Below, in pieces: positions 15,527-25,982 of a stretch of 64,000 bases of DNA. Both the position numbers and the translations under genes were made by a program. How positions within the stretch are numbered: the stretch's first letter is position 1; the number at the start of each line of letters is the position of its first letter. The stretch is from Streptomyces sp. NBC_00510 (GTDB lineage: Bacteria; Actinomycetota; Actinomycetes; Streptomycetales; Streptomycetaceae), in the NCBI GenBank assembly GCA_036013505.1, contig CP107851.1:7550001-7614000 (forward strand), written 5' to 3'. The notes beneath the pieces were generated by a model that saw only the letters and a program-made list of their open reading frames with translations, did not search any database and was not told the origin of the DNA.

Positions 15527-16267
15527 CTAGGCCGCCGGTTCCTCGGGGGTCCGTGCGGGCGTCGGCCGCAGCGGCCAGGCCGGGTCGACCCGGTCGTCCG
15601 TGCCGCTGCGGGCGAACCAGGCCTGCAGCCCGCGGGCCTGGCCGGCGTGCCAGAGGGCTTGGCGGGCGTGGAGTTCGGCGGGCGGCACCCCGCCGATCCG
15701 TGTGGCGAAGCGGTGTCCCAGCACCCGTACGAGCGCGAGCGCGGCGAGGGCGTCCGCCGCGGCGTCATGGGCGTCGGTCAGCACCACGCCGTAGTGCGCG
15801 CACAGGTCGGTGAGGGTGCGGCGGCCCTTGCGGTAGCGGTCGAGGTGCTTGTCCAGGACCCGGGGGTCGAGGACGCGCAGCGGGCCGCGGACCAGGTAGG
15901 CGTCGAGCGCCATGCCGCGGTGGCGCTTCAACTCCCGGTCGAGCAGCGTCAGGTCGAAGGGTGCGTTCATCACCACGAGCGGCACGCCGGCCGCGGCCTG
16001 GTCGGCCAGCGCGCGTGCCAGTTCCTCCATCACCGGGCCGGGACGGCGTCCGTTCGCCCGGAGGTAGTCGTCGTCCAGCCCGTGCACCGCGCGGGCCCCT
16101 TCGGGCACCGGGACCCCCGGGTCCACCAGCCAGCGGGTCGTCCTGGCCGGTATGCCGGGGGCGTCCTCGACCACCAACGCGGCCGAGACGACCCGGTCGT
16201 GTTCCACGTCGACCCCCGTGGTCTCCGTGTCGAAGGCGGCCAGCGGGCCGTCGTACCAGTGCGGCAT
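15527..16267 (-). CDS. DnaQ-like (DEDDh) 3'-5' exonuclease
   Basis: The 246-residue protein has the exonuclease motifs of the DnaQ superfamily. Exo I is FDTETTG (~12-18), Exo II is NAPFDLTLLD (~104-113) and Exo III is HDAAADALAALAL (~172-184), the DEDDh arrangement. It probably removes 3' nucleotides during repair or RNA/DNA trimming, acting as a stand-alone enzyme since no polymerase domain is attached. ATG 16267 lacks a strong ribosome site. Its 3' end meets the tRNA terminator. Confidence 0.87.
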   Translation of the reverse strand: MPHWYDGPLAAFDTETTGVDVEHDRVVSAALVVEDAPGIPARTTRWLVDPGVPVPEGARAVHGLDDDYLRANGRRPGPVMEELARALADQAAAGVPLVVMNAPFDLTLLDRELKRHRGMALDAYLVRGPLRVLDPRVLDKHLDRYRKGRRTLTDLCAHYGVVLTDAHDAAADALAALALVRVLGHRFATRIGGVPPAELHARQALWHAGQARGLQAWFARSGTDDRVDPAWPLRPTPARTPEEPAA

Positions 16268-16320
16268 GGCGCACCTCCCGTGCGGATCGCAGGATGTGGG
16301 CGGCCGGCGGCCGCCCTTAC

Positions 16321-16361
16321 GGTACGTACCCGTGACCGCACGTCACCGAACCGCAACGGTT
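16321..16361. promoter_or_regulatory. palindromes between exonuclease and DUF4365 genes
   Basis: A perfect 10-bp palindrome GGTACGTACC (16321-16330) and a 5-bp inverted repeat AACCG/CGGTT with CAA centre (16349-16361) lie in the divergent spacer. They could be operators for either side. No regulator is known to me for these sequences. Confidence 0.3.
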
Positions 16362-16438
16362 TGCGACTTGTCGCTGGTGGGGATGAAGAGGGCAACGGGG
16401 ATCACTGGATTCCCGCGCCCGGAAAGGCACGGAGAGCG

Positions 16439-17005
16439 ATGGCGCTCGAGCAGCCCGGCCCGGGTGGGCTGCTGTCCGAACCGAACGCACCGCTGCGCGG
16501 CGGACTCGCCACCACCAGCTGCATGGAAACCCTCCAAGTGGGATATCTGCACGCGGTGGCGGCGGCCGCCGGTTGTTCGCTCGCCCAGCCCTTCCCGGAC
16601 AATGGCATCGACTGGCACATAAGCCACAGTTCGCACGGCCACGGTGTGGACGACGAGGTCACGATCAAGGTGCAGCTCAAGTGCACCTACCAGGTCGCCC
16701 CGCGGCCGCCCGGTCCGACCTTCGGTTTCACCCTGGAGAACGAGCACCTGGTGAAGCTGGCCCGGACCCCGGTCTCGGTGCACAAGATCCTCGTGGTGAT
16801 GCTCGTGCCGCGCACCCAGGAGGAATGGCTTCGCGCCGGCCACGACCGGCTGGAGCTGCGGCACTGCTGCTACTGGACGAACCTCGCCGGTCACGCCGCG
16901 ACCGGCAAGCGCAAGACGACCGTGCGGATACCCACCGCGCGGATCTTCGACGACCGGGCCCTGTGCGAGATCATGACGCGGGTCGGGGCGGGAGGGAGGC
17001 CCTGA
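16439..17005 (+). CDS. DUF4365 domain protein, possible PD-(D/E)xK-like fold
   Basis: The 188-residue protein matches the DUF4365 layout. GLATTSCMETLQVGYLHAVAAAAGC gives the first helix, then GIDWHISH and, after a strand, VTIKVQLKCTY. The spacing of the Asp in GIDW and the QLK motif resembles the D-(Q/E)xK core of PD-(D/E)xK nucleases; this relation is my inference. ATG 16439 has GGAGAG five bases before. The gene overlaps the next one by one base (TGATG), so the two are translationally coupled. The function is unknown. Confidence 0.72.
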   Translation: MALEQPGPGGLLSEPNAPLRGGLATTSCMETLQVGYLHAVAAAAGCSLAQPFPDNGIDWHISHSSHGHGVDDEVTIKVQLKCTYQVAPRPPGPTFGFTLENEHLVKLARTPVSVHKILVVMLVPRTQEEWLRAGHDRLELRHCCYWTNLAGHAATGKRKTTVRIPTARIFDDRALCEIMTRVGAGGRP

Positions 17006-18192
17006 TGAGCCGGACGGCAGACGACGCAATCGTCCCGCCCGACCCCGAGCGGGTCGACCCCGGCGTCCTCGTCGCGCTGCTCGCCCGCCACGGCTGGCGG
17101 CGGCGCGGCGGCGCCCCGGGCCGCTACACACGCTGGACGCCCCCGGGCGAGCCGGAGTCCGCCGCCCGGACCAGCCTCCTGGTGCCGGAGCGGCGTACCG
17201 CGGGCGCCCGCTACGCCGACCACGCCGAGCTGCTGGGCGAGGCCCTCGACGCCCTCGCCCGCTGCGGCGAGCCGTCGGCGCGCGAGGTGCTGACCGCGCT
17301 CGCCGTCCCCGGCGACGAGATCCACTGGCACCGCGAGCTGCCGCCGGCCGCCGGCGCGGCCGTGCCGTGGACGGCGGGGGAGCAGCTGCGCGCGGCCGCC
17401 CGCGCCATGCTCATGTCCGCCGCCCGCGCCGAGCGGGACCGCTTCGGCTACTTCGGCGCGCGCCACACCGGGCACGCCAACGCCTTCCTGGAGCAGGTGC
17501 TGGTCGGTGCCGCGCCGGGGCACCAGCTCACCGCGTACGCGCCGGTCCCCGAGGGCCGCCGCACCGTGACCACACTGCTGCGCGCGCTGCAGGCGGCCCG
17601 GGACGCGGTGGACTACCAGCGGACCACCGGCGGCATGGAGGCCTTCGACGCGGCGGTGGGTCTCGGCGTCTGCCACGAACTGGCCGACTCCCTGATCCGG
17701 ATGGTGCGCGGCACCGAGGGCGTGGTGGTCACCCTCGCCTGGGCCCCGGCGGCCGGGCCGCCCGTGGGGTTCGCCAGGGTGCCGGAGCCGGTCGAGTTCT
17801 CCCCTGGCGACCTCCCCGCGCTGGAGGCCGCCAGTGAGCGTTACGTGCGCGAGGAACCCTCGGTCGACGTGCGCGTCACCGGCACCGTCACCCGGCTGCG
17901 CCGGCCGCGCCCCTCCGGGGGCGGCACCATCCGGCTGCGCGTCCTGGCGGGCGCGGACGTCCGCCACGTACGCATCCGCCTGCCCGAGGAGGGGTACCGC
18001 ATCGCGGCCCAGGCGCACCTGGTCGGGCTGCCCGTCCGGCTCTCCGGGCGGCTGGAGCGGCGTACCGGCTTCCGTCACCTCACCCACCCGTCGGCGCTGA
18101 CCCCCGTGCACGTCGACGAGGCCGACCGCGACCGGCTGATGAAGGCCCTGCACGGCGGCGTCGACACCTTCGAGGACTCCTTCGGCGGCTGA
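17005..18192 (+). CDS. conserved protein with OB-like C-terminus, DUF4365 partner
   Basis: This 395-residue protein is not recognised. The N-terminal third (to ~120) is acidic and Ala-rich. The middle (~130-250) is predicted helical (RAAARAMLMSAARAERDRFG, LRALQAARDAVDYQRTTGG). The C-terminal ~95 residues look like a beta-barrel of OB type (VTGTVTRLRR, GTIRLRVLAG, VRHVRIRLPE, LPVRLSGRLERRTG). It begins one base into the stop of the DUF4365 gene after GGAGGGAGG, so the pair should be made in fixed ratio. The hairpin 18210-18237 ends the operon. Confidence 0.65.
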   Translation: MSRTADDAIVPPDPERVDPGVLVALLARHGWRRRGGAPGRYTRWTPPGEPESAARTSLLVPERRTAGARYADHAELLGEALDALARCGEPSAREVLTALAVPGDEIHWHRELPPAAGAAVPWTAGEQLRAAARAMLMSAARAERDRFGYFGARHTGHANAFLEQVLVGAAPGHQLTAYAPVPEGRRTVTTLLRALQAARDAVDYQRTTGGMEAFDAAVGLGVCHELADSLIRMVRGTEGVVVTLAWAPAAGPPVGFARVPEPVEFSPGDLPALEAASERYVREEPSVDVRVTGTVTRLRRPRPSGGGTIRLRVLAGADVRHVRIRLPEEGYRIAAQAHLVGLPVRLSGRLERRTGFRHLTHPSALTPVHVDEADRDRLMKALHGGVDTFEDSFGG

Positions 18193-18209
18193 CCGGGGGG
18201 CGCACCGGG

Positions 18210-18237
18210 CGATGGCCCCCGACGCCGGGGGCCATCG
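18210..18237 (+). terminator. terminator after DUF4365 operon
   Basis: An 11-bp stem CGATGGCCCCC/GGGGGCCATCG (18210-18220 and 18227-18237) with loop GACGCC. The run CTTCG follows. Confidence 0.75.
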
Positions 18238-18325
18238 CTTCGCGGGGCACCCGCCCGGCTCGGTAGGATTCACCGGTGCAGCTTTCCGCTGCCGGACCCA
18301 GTGGGACATACGTCAGGAGAGACCG

Positions 18326-20308
<1,983 letters not shown>

Positions 20309-20333
20309 GCCGCCGGCACGAGGAACGGCGACG

Positions 20334-20362
20334 GGCCCCCGGAGGTCAGCCCTCCGGGGGCC
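20334..20362. terminator. bidirectional terminator, thrS / ion channel
   Basis: A 12-bp stem GGCCCCCGGAGG/CCTCCGGGGGCC (20334-20345 with 20351-20362). Its 5-nt loop (20346-20350) contains the stop codon of the convergent channel gene. Confidence 0.85.
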
Positions 20363-21020
20363 TGCCCGCGTCCGGCCGCTCGTCGGCACGGCGGAAGCTC
20401 TGGGTGAGCCAGGCCGAGAACGACCCGACGACCGCGCCGATCAGGACGACGCCCAGGAACATCACGCCCACCGCGATCACCCGTCCGCGCACCGTCACCG
20501 GCACGAGGTCGCCGTACCCGGTCGTGGTGATCGTGGAGCACAGCCACCACACCGACTGGCCGTAGGTGCGGATCTGCGCGCCGGGCGCGTCGTGCTCGTC
20601 CGCGTACACCTGCAGGCTCGCCGCGAAGCCGAGGAGCAGCGCGCTGAGCCCCGCGTACCCCATCACCCGGGCCTCCAGGGAGAACCGCGGCTGCTTGTGG
20701 AGGTCCTGGACCCTCCCGTAGATCTGCAGCAGACGCAGCGGGCGCAGCAGCGGCAGGACGACCACGACCAGGTCGAGCCAGCGGCGGCGGACGTAACTCC
20801 AGCGGTGCGGTGCGACGGCCACCCGGACCAGGTAGTCCAGCACGAAGAGTCCCCAGGTCACGATGGTGATCGTCAGCAGCAGGTCGGACCATTCGGGCGG
20901 CAGGTCCGGGACGAGCACACGCACCGCGTACGTGACGAGGAACACCAGGGACGCGATGGACAGCGGCACACTGCCCCGACGCTCCCACTCCCGCAGCCGC
21001 CGCTCGTCATCCATGGGCAT
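20346..21020 (-). CDS. potassium channel family protein (TTTGYGD filter)
   Basis: The 224-residue membrane protein has about five hydrophobic segments. They include an S3/S4-like basic stretch (RLLQIYGRVQDLHKQPRF) and a pore loop CSTITTTGYGDLVPV whose TTTGYGD is the K+ selectivity filter. The last helix is VIAVGVMFLGVVLIGAVVGS. The layout fits a small voltage-gated-like K+ channel, a tetramer in the plasma membrane. Start ATG 21020 or 21014 (MDDERR), both with weak ribosome sites. Its stop lies in the loop of the shared terminator. Confidence 0.87.
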   Translation of the reverse strand: MPMDDERRLREWERRGSVPLSIASLVFLVTYAVRVLVPDLPPEWSDLLLTITIVTWGLFVLDYLVRVAVAPHRWSYVRRRWLDLVVVVLPLLRPLRLLQIYGRVQDLHKQPRFSLEARVMGYAGLSALLLGFAASLQVYADEHDAPGAQIRTYGQSVWWLCSTITTTGYGDLVPVTVRGRVIAVGVMFLGVVLIGAVVGSFSAWLTQSFRRADERPDAGRPPEG

Positions 21021-21098
21021 GGGGCCAGCATCGTGCCCCGCGGGCGGGAGCGCCCCCGGCGACACGCAGGGCCGGGACGACGCCATATGCTGCAAGGC

Positions 21099-21647
21099 AT
21101 GACGAGTGAGCCGGAACTGCAGAACGGAGTCGGGACGCAGGACGCGTTCCAGCGCCTGTGGACGCCGCACCGCATGGCGTACATCCAGGGCGAGAACAAG
21201 CCGACCGGCCCCGGGGCCGGCGACGGCTGTCCCTTCTGTGCGATTCCGGAGATGAGCGACGAGGACGGGCTGGTCATCGCGCGCGGCGACGCCGTCTACG
21301 CGGTCCTCAACCTCTACCCGTACAACGGCGGCCACCTGATGGTGGTGCCCTACCGTCACGTCGCGGACTACACCGACCTCGACGGGCCGGAGACCGTCGA
21401 GCTCGCCGAGTTCACCAAGCGCGCCATGGGCGCGCTTCGCTCGGCCTCGGGCGCGCACGGCTTCAACATCGGCATGAACCAGGGCACCGTGGCGGGCGCC
21501 GGGATCGCCGCGCACCTGCACCAGCACGTGGTGCCGCGCTGGGGCGGCGACACCAACTTCATGCCGGTGGTCGGCCACACCAAGGTGCTGCCGCAGCTCC
21601 TCGCCGACACCCGCAAGATGCTCGCCGACGCCTGGCCGGCCGGCTGA
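21099..21647 (+). CDS. HIT family protein (AP4A phosphorylase-like)
   Basis: The 182-residue protein has the histidine triad HLHQHVVPRW (~143-152), whose second His is the nucleophile for dinucleotide hydrolysis or phosphorolysis. A CPFC motif (~45-48) is typical of the AP4A-phosphorylase-like branch found in Actinobacteria. Start ATG 21099. In Streptomyces this gene often begins the run pgsA-PIM acyltransferase-pimA; here it is separated from that run by two minus-strand genes. Confidence 0.9.
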   Translation: MTSEPELQNGVGTQDAFQRLWTPHRMAYIQGENKPTGPGAGDGCPFCAIPEMSDEDGLVIARGDAVYAVLNLYPYNGGHLMVVPYRHVADYTDLDGPETVELAEFTKRAMGALRSASGAHGFNIGMNQGTVAGAGIAAHLHQHVVPRWGGDTNFMPVVGHTKVLPQLLADTRKMLADAWPAG

Positions 21648-21665
21648 CCCGGTCCGTCCCGCCGA

Positions 21666-21700
21666 CCGGGCCGGGGCGGCGTGCGAGCCGTCCGGCCCGG
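21666..21700. terminator. bidirectional terminator after HIT gene
   Basis: The 9-bp arms CCGGGCCGG/CCGGCCCGG (21666-21674 and 21692-21700), with further pairing GGCGGC/GCCGT inside, lie between the convergent HIT and membrane-protein genes. Confidence 0.65.
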
Positions 21701-21707
21701 GGCCCCG

Positions 21708-23351
21708 TCAGAAGACGTCGGCCTCGCTGGGCGAGGCGTCCTGCACCATGTTGCTCAATATGCCCGAGCGGTTGTTGAACTTCGAGACGTCCACCCCGTT
21801 CTCCTCCATGACGGTGATGGCCGCGGAGTGCACCGCCCGCAGCACGGGGGTGGCCGCGCGCAGGGCGTCGTCGGCCATGAAACGGTGCGTCCAGGGCTGT
21901 GAGGCCCAGCTGTGCCGCAGACCGAAGGGCTCGGGCAGGACGATCTTGCCGCCGAGATGGTCGAGCACCTGGGGGAAACGGGTCAGGGGGGCGCGGGCGG
22001 CCAGCCGCACCACCTCGTCGCTCGTCACGAGCGGCAGCTGCACCTTCTTCGTCTCCCAGAACTTGACCGGGTGGGCTATCTCCTTCTCCTTGGCCTCCGG
22101 TGCCGTGGTGAACAGGGAGTGCACCGGTCCGAGCGCGTGCCCGGTCACCTCGATCCGCAGGGTGCTCGCCAGCACGGTCACGGTGACCATCATGGTGATC
22201 ACCAGCTGACCGTCCCAGACCACGAACTGCAGACCCAGGTAGTGCCGGTTGCCCTTGTCGAACTGCTGCTCGTTGCAGATCCGCTGGATCTCGAAGTCGC
22301 GGACGGTGTAGCCGTCGACGTCGGAGCCGGTGGGGCGGGTGATCTTCTTGGCGCCCTCGCCGACGTGGGAGACGACCCAGTGCTGTATCAGGGGCTTGGG
22401 GAAGCCACCGGTGTGCAGGGGGCCGCGCTGCAGCCCGCGCAACTTGCCGTGGATCACCTTGATCACGTCCCAGCTGCGGAAGGGGTGGATCTCGCTCAGG
22501 CCTTCGCGGGGCGTCAGTTCCTCGGCCATGTGCCAGGCGCCCCACCGGGCGCCCATGCCGAGCACGCCCTTGGGGCCCGCGTAGAAGACCACGTTGCTCT
22601 GCTGCTCGGCGGAGAGCTTGGCCAGGCTCTGGCGCAGCTTCTCGGCCCGGGTCTGGTTGGGGTTGCGCGGCACGGCCTCGGGGATCTTCGCGCCGACGCC
22701 GCTGCCCGATACCAGCCCCGCCCAGCGTTCGCGCAGGTCCTTGGCGGTCTGCTCGCAGAGCCGCTTGGCCCAGAACCAGCCGAGGACCGGGGCGACCATC
22801 ATCACCCTCAGGTACTGCGACCAGAAGCCGGTGAGCGGCGGGTTGACGACGAAGAGGACGGCGAAGAAGCCGACCACGAGCAGCACCACCGAGCCGAGGA
22901 GCCCTGCCCGGGAGCCCTCGGACTTCCGTACGAGGGCGCGCAGTTGGAAGGCGCCCAGCCAGACCAGCATCCCGGGCAGGAAGAGCAGGCCGAACACGGC
23001 CATCACGGCCGTCAGCTTGTTGTCGCGCTCCTGGCGGATCCGGTTGGCGGCCAGGCAGTGCTCGACGACGGTCTGCGGCTCCGCGCCGAAGGACTGCACC
23101 AGCTCGTTGCGGGAGGCGCCCAGCATCCGGTTCTGCACGGCGCGGGCGAAGGCCTCACCCAGGTTCGCCTGCAGCAGCTTGACCTTCGCCTCCTTGACCG
23201 ACGACTTGCCCGCGTCGGCCGTGGAGAGGGCATCCATGGGACTGTCACGGTACGCGGCCGACGCGAGGGCCTGGGTGGCCCCCGTCTGCCCGTCGACACC
23301 GCTCAGCGGTATCTGCGCGCCCGGGCTCAGGAAGTCGAAACCGTCGGTCAC
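21708..23351 (-). CDS. conserved membrane protein of unknown function
   Basis: This 547-residue protein has a soluble N-terminal ~115 residues and two hydrophobic stretches (FGLLFLPGMLVWLGAF ~120-135; LLGSVVLLVVGFFAVLFVV ~151-169). A third lies near 184-195, and another weak one near 375-395 (VITMMVTVTVLAS). The rest appears cytosolic. No catalytic motif is recognised. GTG 23351 follows AAGGGGG. The palindrome at 23463-23474 and a TATACG -10-like hexamer near 23450 are upstream. It lies downstream of the EF-G-like gene on the same strand but behind that gene's terminator. Confidence 0.75.
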   Translation of the reverse strand: MTDGFDFLSPGAQIPLSGVDGQTGATQALASAAYRDSPMDALSTADAGKSSVKEAKVKLLQANLGEAFARAVQNRMLGASRNELVQSFGAEPQTVVEHCLAANRIRQERDNKLTAVMAVFGLLFLPGMLVWLGAFQLRALVRKSEGSRAGLLGSVVLLVVGFFAVLFVVNPPLTGFWSQYLRVMMVAPVLGWFWAKRLCEQTAKDLRERWAGLVSGSGVGAKIPEAVPRNPNQTRAEKLRQSLAKLSAEQQSNVVFYAGPKGVLGMGARWGAWHMAEELTPREGLSEIHPFRSWDVIKVIHGKLRGLQRGPLHTGGFPKPLIQHWVVSHVGEGAKKITRPTGSDVDGYTVRDFEIQRICNEQQFDKGNRHYLGLQFVVWDGQLVITMMVTVTVLASTLRIEVTGHALGPVHSLFTTAPEAKEKEIAHPVKFWETKKVQLPLVTSDEVVRLAARAPLTRFPQVLDHLGGKIVLPEPFGLRHSWASQPWTHRFMADDALRAATPVLRAVHSAAITVMEENGVDVSKFNNRSGILSNMVQDASPSEADVF

Positions 23352-23462
23352 TGCCGCCCCCTTCTGGTCCCCGCCCGTGCGGACGCGAACCCGCCCGGCC
23401 CTTTCCCCGGTCGCGGCACCGGCACACCTGCGACGCCGCCCACCCAGCGTATACGGGGGGTG

Positions 23463-23474
23463 TGACGTGCGTCA
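23463..23474. promoter_or_regulatory. 12-bp palindrome TGACGTGCGTCA
   Basis: TGACG-TG-CGTCA is a perfect palindrome located about 110 bp upstream of the membrane protein gene, just before a CGTATACG segment that may hold its -10. It is an operator-like site with no identified regulator. Confidence 0.35.
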
Positions 23475-23475
23475 T

Positions 23476-23509
23476 CGGCCCGGCGGAAGAAGATCGTTCC
23501 GCCGGGCCG
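23476..23509 (-). terminator. terminator of the EF-G-like gene
   Basis: A 13-bp stem (23476-23488 with 23497-23509), loop GAAGATCG, lies 21 bases past the stop of the EF-G-like gene on the minus strand. Confidence 0.8.
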
Positions 23510-23530
23510 CCAACGTCCCTCGTGCGGGGG

Positions 23531-25735
23531 TTACTTGCCGGACTCCTGGGCGTGCTGCTCCCTCAGCTTCTGCGCCAGTTGGGGTGGCATCGGCTCGTGC
23601 CGGGCGTAGCTGCGGCCGTACCGTCCGGTGCCGTGCGACAGCGACCGCAGGTCGACCGCATAGCGCCCGATCTCGATCTCCGGTACCTCGGCCCGCACCA
23701 AGGTGCGTCCCAGGCCGACCGGTTCGGTGCCCAGCACCCGTCCGCGGCGACCGGACAGGTCGCTCATGACCGGCCCGACGTACTCGTCCGGCACCATGAC
23801 CCGGATCTCGCTGACCGGTTCCAGCAGGTGGATGCGGCACTGCGTGGCCGCCTCGCGCAGGGCGAGCGCGCCCGCGGTCTGGAAGGCGGCGTCGGAGGAG
23901 TCCACCGAGTGCGCCTTGCCGTCGACCAGGGTGATGCGGATGTCCTCGACCGGGAAGCCGAGGGCCACGCCCTTGGCGGCCTGGGCGCGGACGCCCTTCT
24001 CCACCGAGGGGATGAACTGCCGCGGTACCGCGCCTCCGACGACCTTGTCGACGAACTGGATGCCGGAGCCGACCGGCAGCGGTTCGACCTCGATGTCGCA
24101 GATGGCGTACTGGCCGTGCCCGCCGGACTGCTTGACGTGCCGTCCGCGCGCCGTCGACTTCTCGCCGAAGGTCTCGCGGAGCGCCACTTTGTGCGGCACG
24201 GCGTCGACCTGCACGCCGTAGCGCGTGCGCAGCCGCTCCAGCGCCACGTCCATGTGGGCCTCGCCCAGGCACCACAGCACGACCTGCCGGGTGTCGGGGT
24301 TCTGCTCCAGCCGCATCGTGGGGTCCTCGGCGACGAGCCGGGACAGGCCTACGGAGAGCTTGTCCTCGTCGGCCTTGCTGTGCGCCTGGATCGCGACCGG
24401 CAGCAGGGGGTCCGGCATCAGCCAGGGCTCCATGAGCAGCGGGTCGTCCTTGGCGGAGAGCGTGTCGCCGGTCTCCGCGCGGGTCAGCTTGGCGACGCAG
24501 GCCAGGTCGCCGGCCACGCAGTGCGGCACCGTCCGCTGCTGTTTGCCGAAGGGCGAGGACAGGGCGCCGACGCGCTCGTCGACGTCGTGGTCCTCGTGGC
24601 CGCGGTCCTCCAGGCCGTGGCCGGAGACGTGGACGGTCTCGTCGGGGCGCAGGGTGCCGGAGAACACCCGCACGAGGCTGATCCGCCCCACGTACGGGTC
24701 GGAGGAGGTCTTCACGACCTCGGCGGCCAGCGGTCCGTCCGGATCGCAGGTGAGCTGCGCGTGCGACGTCCCCTGGGGCGTGCTGACCTGGGGGACCTCA
24801 CGTTCCAGCGGCGTCGGGAAGCCGCCGGTGACCAGTTCCAGCAGCTCCACGGTGCCGATGCCCTGCTTGCAGCCCTCCGCGGCCGGCGCCGCGGCCAGCA
24901 CGGGGTGGAAGGAGCCGCGCGCCACGGCCCGCTCCAGGTCCTGGACCAGCGTCTTGAGGTCGAGCTCCTCGCCGCCCAGGTAGCGGTCCATGAGGGTCTC
25001 GTCCTCGCTCTCGGCGATGATCCCCTCGATGAGCCGGGCGCGCGCGTCGTCCATCACGGGCAGCTGCGCCTCGTCCGGCGGGCGCTCCTCGCGCTTGCCG
25101 GAGGAGTAGTCGTAGACCCGCTGCGACAGCAGGCCGATGAGCCCGGTCACGGGCGTGTGGCCGTCCGCGGTCTCCTCCCCGTGGAGCGGGAGGTACAGCG
25201 GCAGCACCGTGTCGGGGGAGTCGCCCCCGAAGGCCTCACGGCACGTCTCGGTCATCTCCTCGAAGTCGGCCCGTGCCGCCTCCAGGTGCGTGACGACGAC
25301 CGCACGCGGCATGCCGACCGCCGCGCACTCCTCCCAGACCATCCGGGTGGCGCCGTCGACGCCGTCGGCCGCCGAGACGACGAAGAGGGCCGCGTCCGCT
25401 GCCCGCAGACCGGCCCTGAGTTCCCCCACGAAGTCGGCGTACCCGGGGGTGTCCAGTAGATTGATCTTGATTCCGTCCCACTCCACCGGTACCAGCGAGA
25501 GCTGTACCGAGCGTTGCTGACGGTGCTCGATCTCGTCGTGGTCGGAGACGGTCCCGCCGTCGGCCACGTGCCCGGCGCGGTTCACCGCCCCTGTCGCCAG
25601 GGCGAGCGCCTCGACCAGCGTCGTCTTCCCGGAGCCACTGTGGCCGACCAGCACCACGTTGCGTACATCCTCGGGCCGGCCGGCCGCCAATGCCCTTCCG
25701 GCGGCTCCCGGACCTGCGTCTCTCCTGTCGCCCAT
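23531..25735 (-). CDS. elongation factor G-like translational GTPase
   Basis: The 734-residue protein has the EF-G domain order: GTPase, domain II, then the III-IV-V tail with ARGRHVKQSGGHGQYAICDIEV typical of domain IV. G1 is GHSGSGKTTL and G3 is DTPGYADF. The switch-I region reads EHRQQRSVQLS instead of RGITI. The expected G4 NKxD is replaced by THLEAARADF, so guanine specificity may be altered. It is a paralogue, not the main EF-G of the str operon. Its role is unknown (possibly ribosome rescue or recycling). ATG 25735 follows GGGAGGCGAGG. Confidence 0.85.
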   Translation of the reverse strand: MGDRRDAGPGAAGRALAAGRPEDVRNVVLVGHSGSGKTTLVEALALATGAVNRAGHVADGGTVSDHDEIEHRQQRSVQLSLVPVEWDGIKINLLDTPGYADFVGELRAGLRAADAALFVVSAADGVDGATRMVWEECAAVGMPRAVVVTHLEAARADFEEMTETCREAFGGDSPDTVLPLYLPLHGEETADGHTPVTGLIGLLSQRVYDYSSGKREERPPDEAQLPVMDDARARLIEGIIAESEDETLMDRYLGGEELDLKTLVQDLERAVARGSFHPVLAAAPAAEGCKQGIGTVELLELVTGGFPTPLEREVPQVSTPQGTSHAQLTCDPDGPLAAEVVKTSSDPYVGRISLVRVFSGTLRPDETVHVSGHGLEDRGHEDHDVDERVGALSSPFGKQQRTVPHCVAGDLACVAKLTRAETGDTLSAKDDPLLMEPWLMPDPLLPVAIQAHSKADEDKLSVGLSRLVAEDPTMRLEQNPDTRQVVLWCLGEAHMDVALERLRTRYGVQVDAVPHKVALRETFGEKSTARGRHVKQSGGHGQYAICDIEVEPLPVGSGIQFVDKVVGGAVPRQFIPSVEKGVRAQAAKGVALGFPVEDIRITLVDGKAHSVDSSDAAFQTAGALALREAATQCRIHLLEPVSEIRVMVPDEYVGPVMSDLSGRRGRVLGTEPVGLGRTLVRAEVPEIEIGRYAVDLRSLSHGTGRYGRSYARHEPMPPQLAQKLREQHAQESGK

Positions 25736-25982
25736 GTGCCTCGCCTCCCGGTCCGTCACGGCATGGGGACTGGCGCCACGGGAGACCACCCGCCCAGGGC
25801 GGTCTGCAGTGACGCCCGCGGTAATTCGACCTTCCCACGCCCGTCACGGTGCGTCCATACGTCGTACGTGCCGCGGTAGGACGGGAGCCACGGACCTGCC
25901 GCGGAACGCGCCTGGCTACGATGGGCCAGCCGGACGGCCGACGGGGTCGTGCCGGTGCACCCCACGAACCTCCGGGAAGGCC

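Noticed and set aside
18193..18325. T-box or other riboswitch leader in front of thrS
   Set aside because: Only ~88 bases remain after the preceding terminator, and no T-box core motif is seen.
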